Assembly (NCBI RefSeq): GCF_032854445.1
Contig: NC_088302.1
Coordinates: forward strand, 49,816,046 to 49,880,045
From: Liolophura sinensis
Taxonomy: Eukaryota > Mollusca > Polyplacophora > Chitonida > Chitonidae
Direction of reading: 5' to 3'
DNA length: 64,000 nucleotides
A program made the position numbers and the translations under genes. Positions 1 to 12,600 of the stretch are shown in pieces; position 1 is the first letter of the stretch, and the number at the start of each line of letters is the position of its first letter. The notes beneath the pieces were generated by a model that ran no database searches, was not told the origin of the DNA, and saw only the letters and a program-made list of their open reading frames with translations.

Positions 1-619
1 AAACAAGGAGAAGGTGGAATGCCTTTGAGAAATTGTCTTGGATAATTGTCTGGAATTTAAGATAGACATCTGGGTCCATCTAGATGGACTGGCTAGGGGC
101 TATCTAGAGACAATTCAACTCTTTATACTGACATTATACTGGGGTGATTTATTTATTTATTTATTTGATTGGTGTTTTATGCTGTACTCAAGAATATTTC
201 ACTTATATGACAGCGGCCAGCATTTTGGTAGGTTGAAACCAGGCAGAGCCCGGGAGAAACCCACGACCATTTGCAGGTTGCTGCCAGACCTTCTGCTGGG
301 GTGATTGACTTCATAGGTGATGTTTTTATGTTACAATTAATCTAAATATTATTTTGGTTACATAATTTCATAATTTCATGTCTTAGCTAGGCAGTATTCA
401 CAAACGTTCATTCTGCCTTCCCACTACAGTAACTTTCCTTTAATACATCTGCTATTATTTTTTCTGATTTAACTGTGGTTGATTGAAATGTTAACTCTAA
501 AAAAAAGTATGATGTAAAGTTACTTTTCATTCAGGTCTTTAATGTTTTGAATTAGACTTTACCTTATGCATACAGTAGACGTGTGATGGTGCAGAAATTT
601 CTCTCCTTCATTGTTGTAG
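1..619. other. Intron (or upstream) sequence of NUP58
   Basis: No coding exon is supported here. The stretch precedes the first visible NUP58 exon and should be intron, because that exon begins in mid-codon after a TTGTTGTAG acceptor. It contains one reverse-oriented SINE (145-297). The open frame at 38-304 runs through that SINE and is not a gene. Confidence 0.6.
145..297 (-). repeat. SINE family A copy, 5'-truncated
   Basis: In reverse orientation this shows the family A 3' end: an ATTTATTTATTTGATTGG tail, then the conserved words for a tail ending in TACTCAAGAATATTTCACTT, CAGCATTTTGGTAGG and GAAACCCACGACCATTTGC. The same words recur at 12494, 13350, 21670, 37497, 40668 and 41083. The tRNA-like head is missing. 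Confidence 0.8.
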
Positions 620-3600
620 TACTGGATTTTCATTTGGGGCGGCCAAGACAACTGCGACAACAGGTAGGATATATTACCTGTAATCTATCACAGTATTAAA
701 ACAAATATCGAATTTATTTTGGATTATATTCTAATTATTATGTATTATTCTGTAAATAGTATGCGCATATATTATGTGAATGAGATTCAATGACCCTTGA
801 TCATTTAGTTGTAAAAGTGTTTCATCGACCATTCCAGCACTTCAGCGAGCATTGTACTGAGATCTAGGGCAGATGTTCTGTTAGCCATCCATGTGCACAA
901 CGCAGCAGGGTGGCTAAGCCCAGAAATTGACCTCTGCAATCTTACAAGCTTCTACATTGTGCTACTATAGCTTTTTCTTGCTCTGACATTGACTGCTGTA
1001 GCAATAACTTTATGCTTAACTGCTTGTGGCAGGACAAATGCAATTAAAGGATTAGTGTCCAGATTTACAGATTTACCCACTGATCCTAATTATTAAGATG
1101 CTAACCTGTTTAAACAGTATATTATGGAGAGGGCTTCCGAGAAACGTCATAATGACTTCAAATCCACCAAAAACAATAGATTGACTGCCCTAGCAGATCT
1201 CTGGCCGGCCCCTCAGAACGGATGGCCAACCCAAGTCTAGTTGGCCTAAATAACCTGGGAATTCTCATCAAACGTTGTTATTTTTAAGATGGATTCTAGC
1301 TACACAGAAGTAAATATATTGCTGTATGAATTTGAACAGACGTTAAAGTTCCAATTCATGACACTGATATCTCTGGCCAGACTTCAGATTCGGAGTTTTC
1401 GGGTTTTGAATTTGATGTTGTCCAGCCGTTTCCAACCACACTGGCAATACTTTAGCTTTACCCTGTGTTTCACTGTACATTTCATGTGTTTTTCTAAAGA
1501 TTTAATATTTAGTTACTAATCTTTCCCTCTGTCCACTTCACAATAAATTTCATTGTATTCCCTGAGGGATTCTAAATTGATACCTGTATTCGATGACAAC
1601 AACTGGTTCATGTTACTTTCGGTGTCCTGCAGGTAACATGAGATCTATGCCTACAGGGGCACTTACTCATGTATAGTATAACTACATGTACGATGTGGAC
1701 ATTGGCATTAGTGTGCAGAGATTTAGTATTAGTTTAGTTAATAGGGGCCGTTGTGGACAGTCATCTGTATTCCTCTTAAAGCTTTCATCTGTAAAGTGAC
1801 GAGAACAGTTACAGCTGTTTTGGGTGGATACAAAATTATTTTGTCTTATGCAGTAAATCCACACCTTCATAACAGGCCAAATCATCTGGAAACTTGAAGA
1901 AACGAACTCCAGCATTCTTCAAACACCTGTTTTACAACCGTATGCAGAACTGCAAACCATTTCGTGGAGAAATGCAATATGCTGGTTGTCACTCTTGTAG
2001 CATTTTTTTAACACTGAACTAAATGGCGAAGCTCTGACAGCTTGTAACGATTGGACTTGTATGACATAATTCGGTGAAGACTAACAAGTGTTAGCTAATT
2101 GTGTATACATAGAAAATCTGGACACTAATCCTTAAACAACATGGACAGTCAGTTGAGCCAGAATCAAGGCATGATGAGCTGTTGTAGTGCCAGAGACCAA
2201 ATGCTTGAAAGTTTGTAATGTACAGTGGGTTTATGCAGTAAGAAATTTTATCTGTTATGAAATTATGAAAACAATTTAAAATACAGCTTGCCCCAAGCAT
2301 AAGGTTAGTATATTTTGCTTAGAAAATAACTTGTAAAACGAAATTTAATAAGGACTACAAAATTGTTACTTTACGAACCTAATTCCTCAACCTTTTCATA
2401 TATGACAGCAACTTTTAGTGCAATTTATGTATATTTTAATTTGATTGTGGAGATAAAACTACATTGGTTGGATCGTCCAGCTTCAGGGCTTCACAAAAAC
2501 TATAATTTTATCAGTCTTCACAGAATAATGCCTTTAAAATATGCGAGAAAAACATTACAATCATGCGAAAAGGTTGAAACATTACAGTAATGCTGGGGAC
2601 TTTGCCAGATATCCAGAATTTACAATGAAATCTGTTTAAATTAAAACCATGCAAGGAATTGTCATCTGTTTCGATGTTCAGGTACAACGGGAGGCTTTTC
2701 CTTTGGAACGACACCTCAGCAGGCAACAACCAGTCATCCAGCCCCTACCCTGGGAGGATTTGGCTTTGGGGCTGCAGCTGCTAAGCCTGGTAATCCTGCA
2801 CGTCTTGTCTGTATAAGTTAGTTCATCTGGCCATTACTACTTGATAGTTAACCTTGTCATCTTACGTCCAGATTTAACTGCTGGCTGTATATAACTTCTG
2901 TTGTGCAAACCAGTTTATTTAGTATATGTTACATTCCTTCACTCTTCCCAACTAAAGCAACAGAATTATTTCCAAAGTGAGATGGCTACTTATCAGATTG
3001 GGCAAGAGCCATGGGGTTTAATATAATCTGTGTTGAAAATTTGACACAAATAGATTATCAAACAAGAAATCTGATCTCACTCACATGCATGTTATTGATC
3101 CAACACTGACAAACTCTTCATAAAAGCTGCCACAGTTGGACAAAAGCAGCCATCAAGTGGGCGAACACTTCAGACCTATTTTATCCGATTTATATCACTT
3201 ATTCCAGCTAGATCAATGTTGAATGCATTGGGTATTTGACGGAAGAGAGGCATAGCCAGTACATCCAACCCAAAGTCAGCTGGAGTATTAAAGCCATGTA
3301 CATGTACGAAAATATGATCTACTTTATTACTAAGGGTTTTATTTATGGATTAAACTTTACCTGTGTTTTGGACAGCAACAACTACAGCCACAACTGGTTT
3401 GTTCGGAGGTCTGGGTGGAACTGCTGCAACAACAACAACAGCTGCATCAACAGGATTTACTTTGGGAGGATTAGGGGCTGCAGCTGCAACAACCACATCA
3501 TCAGCAACAGGTTTTTCATTTGGAGGGTTGGGTGGCACCAAAACTACCACTGCTGGGACAGGATTAACTTTGGGTGGTTTGGGTGGCACAACTGCTGCCT

Positions 3601-6600
3601 CTACAGGGTTCAGCCTGGGCGGAACTACCACTAGTGCAGCAAGTGGTTTCTCCCTTGGGGGCACATCAGCGACATCAAGTGGACTTAATCTTGGTAACTC
3701 TACAGTAGTATACAGTAAATGACCTCAAATTTTACCCAAGACTACATGTAAGTCGCAGAATCTGTCTGATTCAGCAAGTTTCACCAAAATTAATATTTTC
3801 TGACATATTTGCTTCTGAGAGTGCAAATTTTTAGACAAAATTTTTTGTCATTTGCTGCCTGTAAAGATTAATACCTGTGCCTTGCATGCAGTAAAGTGAA
3901 GTAGACCAATCTACATTTTTCTGTCTGGAGATTTATGAGGTGGTGTTTTTATCATGGTTAAGTATTCAGGCAAGCAGTTGAGTTTTTAATTAAAAATCAA
4001 AGAATCTGGATCGCCCATACACTGCACTGCGCAGAGGATAAGCCAGGAGTACACACAGACACCATAGTTACATGGCAATAATGATGCAGAACATGACAGA
4101 AAAGCCAAGTATATAAACTTGTCTATCCACAGTACTCAGTACCAAGGCTATCAAAATAGGTGTATCTGATATTTGGGTAAAATTCAGAAATCTTGTAATA
4201 ATAACCATTGAAATTAATAACAATGTTATTGGTATTTTTTCCACTTATTTAACTCTGTAAACTAAAGGTAATATAGAACATGCTGAAAAACTTTCCTATG
4301 CCTGGTATATTTGGTATATGCCTGGTGTCATAATACTTGTATTCTTGTACTGGATGTGGTATGGGATCAGATGAGCAGTGATAGATGCCACATTTCAGAC
4401 AACTAACCCTCTATGTAAGGGCTGGAGTGTTTGAATCCATCTCATGTTGGATAGGACTTTCAAATCAGTGAACATGATAACGATTTTTTGTTCTGCTTTT
4501 TTGTTTAATGACTGTAACATATAGTTCACTTGTGCGTCTTGTTCTATATTATCTTTTGCCTTCAACTTTACAGGTGGTTTGTTATCCAGCACAACAACAA
4601 CCGCATCAGGTGGCTTGGGGGGGACTGCTACAGCTAACATATTCAGTGCTGGGAATGCAGCCAAAAAAGATGCTGCAAAAGGGTTGGGAGGAGTGGACCC
4701 GAAGACTGCGTCCTCTGCGTCAGGTATAGAAGGGTTTCTTTGTGTATTCATGCGTCACTGTCTTATGCATCTTTGTATGATGAACTACTTCTCGTGGACT
4801 ACAGATTATTGCATTTGATTTCAAAATAAATCTGCCACTCTGAGATTATTATTTTGGCACTTTGTCTGCTTTAAATGCTGGCTTCTAAGTGATTACTGTG
4901 GTGTTTAAATTATGGAAGCCTTCTTTAACACTGGTAATAACAATTCTGTATAACAACTTTCTAAACAACATTTAGCCTATTTCATACTGTTCTACCTTAG
5001 TGATGTCTTGCTTGTATATTGTTGTACCCTCATCCTGTTATACATGTTTCTTGATCCTGTTTTACCTTGATGTTCTGATTTGATGTTGCTACATCTTGAT
5101 CTTGCTCTACCTTGATGTTCTGATTTGATGCTGCTACATCTTGATCTTGCTCTACCTTGATGTTCTGATTTGATGTTGCTACATCTTGATCCTGCTGTAC
5201 CTTGGTGCTCTGATTTGATGTTGCTACATCTTGATCTTGCTCCATCTTGACTCTGTTCAACCTTAATGCCATTCTGCCTTAATGTTTTTTAACTTTGATG
5301 CAACTCCATTTCTTTCATCACAGGTGCCAGTACAACAAATGGCAAACCTAGGTAAGCCACTGCTCTGATCTTATCAAGTTAAAATACTGAGTACAATGCA
5401 TTTAATTGTTTTGTCTTTTGAATAATTAGCTTTTGAAATAGCTTAATCAACCTATAATTTTGATTTAAGTAAAATTTTGTGTCGCACATTAGGCTCTTTG
5501 CTGGTCAGCTTCATGTTGTTTGGATATTGTTTTGTTCTTTGTTTCTGTTAATATTATTGATACCTTTACTAATTAAATAAACCTGCCATCAAATAATGGA
5601 TTGGTTGCAAACATTCTATTTGTGCCAGCAGTGATGCGAAGACAGTGAAGGAGACACCCATGCCAGACCTTCTTGTGCAAACAGTGGAGGATTTTAAGTG
5701 AGTATTTGATGCAGTTGGTTGAAAATATATTGGTATTATGGGATAAATTCTTTGAATATTCGTGTACATTGTAAAACAGTTATTCTCTATTACAAAAAAT
5801 GGTGATTGAAATCCACGTATTCAGTTATGATTTTTGAATTTCATTTAGATATAGAATGGACACTTCCTTCATTAATGTTGATGGTCTAAGCTGGTCTAAG
5901 CTTTGGCTATATCAAGTCGCTTTTGTCTTGGGTGTGTTATTTGCAGGAAGCATATAAAGGATCAGAAGTCAGTACGGGAAGACATTGCCAGGATGTCGTC
6001 TAAAGCAATGTACAAAGTTCAGGAGGATGTGGTATCGTTAAAGCAGCTGTTATCTGTGGTGTCGAATGGCCTGCAGCGAAATGCGGCGGCTATTGAGAAG
6101 CTTAAGTGGGAGGCTGCTCAGGTAGGTAACAGTTGAGTTGGTCTTCTGTTCTGAGCCATGTTTTAATTATAAGTGTGGGCCTTCATGTACAACTGCATGA
6201 AAAGTGTGGAGGCTTACAGTGTGTATGGCTTTGTGTGAGAAAAGGTCTTGACCATTGAGATGTGTTGACATCTTCCAGTTATCTTGAGCGTTGAGGTGGT
6301 TTCTTTAGTGATAAATGACTGCAGGCGAATATTATAAGTGTGGGTCTTCATGTACAACTGCATGAAAAGTGTGGAGGCTTACAGTGTGTATGGCTTTGTG
6401 TGAGAAAAGGTCTTGGCCATTGAGATGTGATCATATCTTCCAGTTATCTTGAGCATTGAGGTGGTTTCTTTAGTGATAAATGACTGCGGGCAAATAAGAA
6501 TTTCATTTGTGCTAGTATGAGAAGTTGAGGCCATGATCTACATAGATGCTCTTGGATATAAATTTGATTGCAACTGTCATGGCAACATGTCTTCACACAT

Positions 6601-9600
6601 TCATACATGTGTTACCATGGTAATAACATTCAGCTTTATAGCCTACTATCCCTTTTTGCAGATAAGACTGCTGCCTCTAGGTTAAAATTGTGACTAAAAA
6701 ATTTGAAAAGTATACTATAATTCCACGATGTGTTATTTTGCTCTCCCTCAGGAGCTGAAGAATGCTGAGATGGCCCACAGGACTAAGGATATACCGGCGG
6801 GTTTACAGTATGAAAACACAGCGCCCACAGAGTGAGTGGGCTTACACCTTCACAGCTATGTGATAATTGTATCTGTAGCTTACACACTACAGCTATCTGG
6901 TCTCTGTAGCTTACACACTGTAGCTAGCTGGTGTCTGTAGCTTACACACTGCAGCTATCTGGTATCCGTAGCTTAGACACTACAGGTATCTGGTATTTGT
7001 AGCTTACACACTGCAGCTATCTGGTATCTGTAACTTACACACTGCAGCTATCTGGTATATGTACCATACACACTGCAGCTATCTGGTATCTGTACCTTAC
7101 ACACTACAGCTAGTTGGTATCTACAACCATCCGGTACCTGTAGTTTACACACTACAGATATCTGGTATTTGTAGCTTACACACGGCAGCTGTCTGGTATC
7201 TGTAGCTTACACACTGCAGTTATCTGGTATCTGTACCTTACAGACTGCAGCTATCTGGTATCTGTACCTTACACACTACAGCTAGTTGGTATCTACCACC
7301 ATCCGGTACCTGTAGTTTACACACTACAGATATCTGGTATTTGTAGCTTACACATGGCAGCTGTCCGGTATCTGTAGCTTACACACTGCAGTTATCTGGT
7401 ATCTGTACCTTACACACTGCAGCTATCTGGTATCTGTACCTTACACACTACAGCTAGTTGGTATCTACAACCATCAGGTACCTGTAGCTTACACACTACA
7501 GATATCTGGTATTTGTAGCTTACACACGCCAGCTGTCTGGTATCTGTAGCTTACACACTGCAGTTATCTGGTATCTGTAGCTTACACACTGCAGCTATCT
7601 GGTATCTGTACCTTACACATTACAGCTAGTTGGTATCTACAACCATCCGGTACCTGTAGCTTACACACTACAGCTATCTGGTATCTACAACCATCCGGTA
7701 CCTGTAGCTTACACACTACAGATATCTGGTATTTGTAGCTTACACACTGCAGCTATCCGGTATCTGTAGCTTACACACTGCAGTTATCTGGTATCTGTAC
7801 CTTACACACTGCAGCTATCTGGTATCTGTACCTTACACACTACAGCTAGTTGGTATATACAACCATCTGGTACCTGTAGCTTACACACTACAGATATCTG
7901 GTATTTGTAGCTTATGCACTGCAGCTGTCCGGTACCTGTAGCTTACCTGTAGCTTGACTGACTGTTTTGACTGAAATAATTTTTATGAAGACACAATACA
8001 TGCATTAAGTAAGTGTGAATGCAAATGAATATACATGTATACGTAAAAAGATTGTGGGTGATATAGTATGCTTTTACTACATGTAGGATAATGTGTTTTA
8101 CTTAGTAGATTACATGTTTCTAGAAATTGTTTTGTGACTGTCAAAAAGTTTAATACAGAAAACTAATGTTTATGAATGATACTCATTTGACATATTTTAC
8201 TGCTCCATTCTGTCAGGTAAGTTGTGAAATGTACTAGTGTGTATGATATGACTACTTGGGGGTCCTGGGTATGTTAACAGGTATTACCACAGACTGGTGG
8301 AGGACTTTGAACAGCGCATGCAGACATATCGCCAGCAGATAGAGACCATGGAGAGTCACTTAGCCTGTCTACATCAGCCCAAGAAAATGTCCCCTCAGGG
8401 TGGGTCAGTCCTCTGTGAGATGTGCTTGACATTATTTTTAAAGGATCTGTGTCCAAGGAGTCAATAAATGAATTTTCTGTCTTGAAAGTGATATACATTA
8501 ACTATACATTAACATTAGAAGCCTGTTAGCAACAGTATTTGCCAGAAATTGAAAGCGTTCCAGTTCACTTTGCATTTGTCTCTGCATTTGTGATACACAG
8601 TCTCATTTTAAAGGTATAAGGGGCTCAGTATAAAGTACATGGCTGTACATGTGTAAAAACCCAAACCATGATGTAATGTTAACTGGTAGAATGAAGACGT
8701 ACTGCCTGGCTTTATCCTATACTCATTGAGAATAAAAGCACACTGTGTAACATTTTCAGAGCTTGTTCTTCTTCTGCGTAAAATCCACGAGACGTTCCTA
8801 GCTCTGGCAGCACAGCTACACCAGGTGCACGAAGCTGTAAAGGTAAGAGACGAATGGCTCACCTGTAGGTCCCACTTGGTGGTCTATAGCTTTACATCCA
8901 GAAGTTTGTTACCTACTCTGTTTATAATTACTCCTAAACCTCACCTGTAATAAGATACATGTACAGAGTGAAACAAAAAATGAGCAGTTCTTGCTGGCTA
9001 AGCAGTATAATGGGTTCTTTCCTAGAGACATGATGTACTAAACCAGTGGTGCTACATATTTACACCTAGCTGTTTGATTGAGATATTCATGAGTACATTG
9101 GTGGATGTAAAACAGAGATCCAATAAGTTTGTCATCTGGCGAAAGTTGGTGGTTTAGTCCAAGCTCTCCAGTCTCTTCCACACAAGTCAAAATTTTTTAC
9201 CACAACGATAAAACATCAGTTAAATTGGATAAATTTATAAAGTAATAAAACTAAGTGTGAGTGAGAAAGTTTACAGGCATTTGTGACTGTTACAGACCCA
9301 GAAGGACCACTACCTGAATTATAGGAAGGTGTTCCACGCTGACGATAAGAATGTGTTTGAGAAGTACAAAAAGCCAGCTTCTCTGCATGTGCGGTCTCAC
9401 CATACAGAGATTGGAGGACCTAACACCTTCTCGGGGCTGTCTGGAGCAGCAGCTGCAGCCATGGCATCTGCTGTTAGCAGAGTCCAGGATCCCTCAGGTC
9501 AGTGTGTTAGTAGATCAGTAATATTGTCAGTTAGCTGATGAGCTGCACTGGCTTCCTCCAGCCACCACAATGGTGTCAGCTGTTAGCAGAGTCCAAGATC

Positions 9601-12600
9601 CGTCAGGTCAGTCTGTTTGTAAATCAGTAACATTAGGAGGTTAGCCAGTTATCTAGTTGAGGTGCTCAGGTTTCCTCCAACCACCATATTGGTGTTTGCT
9701 CTCAGCAGAGTCCACCATCCAATAGGTCAGTCTGTTAGTACATCAGTAATGTTAGGAGGTTTGTCAGTTGTCTGATGAGGTACACGGGTTTCCTTCAGCC
9801 ACCACAATGGTTTCCGCAGTTAGCAGAGTCAAGGCTCTATTTGGCTAGTCAGTTTGTAGATCAGTAATATTGTCAGTTAGCTGATGATCTGCACTGGTTT
9901 CCTCCAGCCACCACAATGGTGTCCGCTGTTAGCAGAGTCCAGGATCCCTCAGGTCAGTCTGTTAGTAGATAAATAATGTTTGTCGCTAGTAAAACCAGAC
10001 CCTCTAAATAGTAGAGAGTTATTTGGCATGGAGAGGTTTCAAATCTGCTTGCAGATGCGATTTTTTGCTTCATTAAAAGGCTTATAACCATGCTGGACAT
10101 TTTCCTGTTGAGCTTACTTGACCTTGAAATCTCAACAAATTTGTAATGTTTTGAAAATTAAAATGTATTGTTCGTTAATCTCAGCTTATTGCCATAGTAG
10201 TGTAAAGCCATAGCCATTCATTCAATCTAATGTATCTGTGGTCAAATTTGTTGAAGATTTAGGTATTAGGTATTTGTGACAAGGTAGAAGAACAGCAGTA
10301 ACATGGTGTAACATGTTTGTCATTTCATCCTCCAGGTGCTCCCCCAGCTGTGGGTCTGGGAACAGCTGGTCTGTCAGGACAGACATCCTCCCTTACCGGC
10401 GGGTTGTTCGGCTCCACGGGAGGCACCTCCAGTACAGGTCAGTACACACTGTAAATAACCTAAAATTTTGCCCCAAAAAGTTCATTTTTAGATCCAAAGA
10501 TATGTGGTACAAAATTACTCTTGATGCTGACAAACTTCAAAATGCCTTTTTAGGATAGGCTGAACTCTCAGAATGAGGAAATCTAATTATATATTACGTA
10601 TATTACTGATATATGGATGAAATTTTAGATTGTTTACAATATTCCCCCCATGTAGTTCTAAAGCTGAGGTAATGGGTAATGAGTGACTCACAAACATGTA
10701 GTTCTGAAGCTGAGGTAATGGGTTAAAAACTTAACACGTGCATAAATTGCACTGAAAGTTGATCTTTCATACTCAAAAAGGTGGAGGAATTAAGGTACAG
10801 CAGATGAGCTACACAAAGTAGGCTATTGTTGATACTCATACAAATGATGTTAAACAATATAATATTTCTATTTATTTGGAACCATTATTAAGAAATGTCT
10901 TTAAAAATGGTTTGAAATAAATGGAAATAATGAACATCAACATATCTTTAATGTCACTGCAGCAATATTCTTACTACTGCCCTCAGAATTAATTAATCCA
11001 TTAGCCTAAATTGCATTTAACTGATTATCTACAAAGTCAAGCTATTGCTCAGATCATCTATTGACTCAAAACTGCCTGATTGGTGATCACAGTCATGTAG
11101 TTCTAAAGCTGAGGTAATGGGTAATGAGTGACTCACACACATGTAGTTCTAAAGCTGAGGTAATGGGTAATGAGTGACTCACAAACATGTAGTTCTAAAG
11201 CTGAGGTATTGGGTAAGGAGTGACTCACAAACATGTAGTTCTAAGGCTGAGGTAATGGGTCATGAGTGACTCACAAACATTTAGTTCTGAAGCTGAGGTA
11301 ATGGGTAATGATTGACTCACAGTCATGTAGTTCTAAAGCTGAGGTAATGGGTAATGAGTGACTCACAGACATGTAGTTCTGAAGCTGAGGTAATTTTGGG
11401 TAATGAGTGACTCACAGTCATGTAGTTCTAAAGCTGAGGTAATGGGTAATGAGTGACTCACACACATGTAGTTCTAAAGCTGAGGTAATGTGTAATGAGT
11501 GACTCACAAACATGTATTTCTAAAGCTGAGGTAATGTGTAATGAGTGACTCACAAATATGTAGTTCTAAAGCTGAGGTAATGGGTCATGAGTGACTCACA
11601 AACATATAGTTCTAAGGCTGAGGTAATGGGTCATGAGTGACTCACAAACATGTAGTTCTAAAGCTGAGGTAATGTGTAATGAGTGACTCACAGACATGTA
11701 GTTCTGAAGCTGAGGTAATTTTGGGTAATGAGTGACTCACAGTCATGTAGTTCTAAAGCTGAGGTAATGGGTAATGAGTGACTCACACACATGTAGTTCT
11801 AAAGCTGAGGTAATGGGTAATGAGTGACTCACAAACATGTAGTTCTAAAGCTGAGGTAATGGGTATTGAGTGACTCACAAACATGTAGTTCTAAAGCTGA
11901 GTTAATGGGTAAGGAGTAACTCACAAATGACTAACCTTTCAGGCTTTATCACATTGGTAATCCACCAATCAGGCAGTTTTGAGTCAATAGATGATCTGAG
12001 CAATAGCTTGACTTTGTAGTAGTAAGAATATTGCTTCAGTGACATTAAAGATATGTTGATGTTCATTATTTCCATTTATTTCAAACCATTTTTAAAGACA
12101 TTTCTTAATAATGGTTCCAAATAAATAGAAATATTATATTGTTTAACATCATTTGTATGAGTATCAACAATAGCCTACTTTGTGTAGCTCATCTGCTGTA
12201 CCTTAATTCCTCCACCTTTTTGAGTATGAAAGATCAACTTTCAGTGCAATTTATGCACGTGTTAAGTTTGATTTTGGGAATGGAACTACATTGGGTTGGA
12301 TTGGCCAGTTTCAGGGCTTACCAGAAAGTATGATTTTATCAGTCTGTAACAGAATAATACCTTCTGAGTAAGTTTGAATAAACACCTTTCAAACATGCGT
12401 TGAAGAATTACAGTAACAATACTTGAGCAGTGCAGGAGTGAACAGCTGTCTGATTACCTGCTAAAATTTGACATTTTCATCCATCCATGTGAGGAACTCG
12501 TGCTGATTTCCTCTCCAGTTGTATGTGGAAAGCTCTGCCAGTAACCTGATGATGGTTGTGGCTTTCCACCGGAGCTCTCCCAGTTTCCTCCCACCATAAT

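Noticed and set aside
3350-3664. Minus-strand ORF of 104 codons and + ORF at 3236-3634 over the NUP58 FG exon
   Set aside because: Shadow frames of the low-complexity FG-coding exon 3376-3693; their composition (P/V-rich or N/C-rich) only mirrors the repeat.
5030-5272. Minus-strand ORF with 15-residue repeats
   Set aside because: Product of the 45-bp intronic minisatellite; no homologue known and no gene structure.
6838-7955. CRISPR-like regular repeats
   Set aside because: Units are contiguous and diverged with no unique spacers; the host is a eukaryote and the array is intronic.
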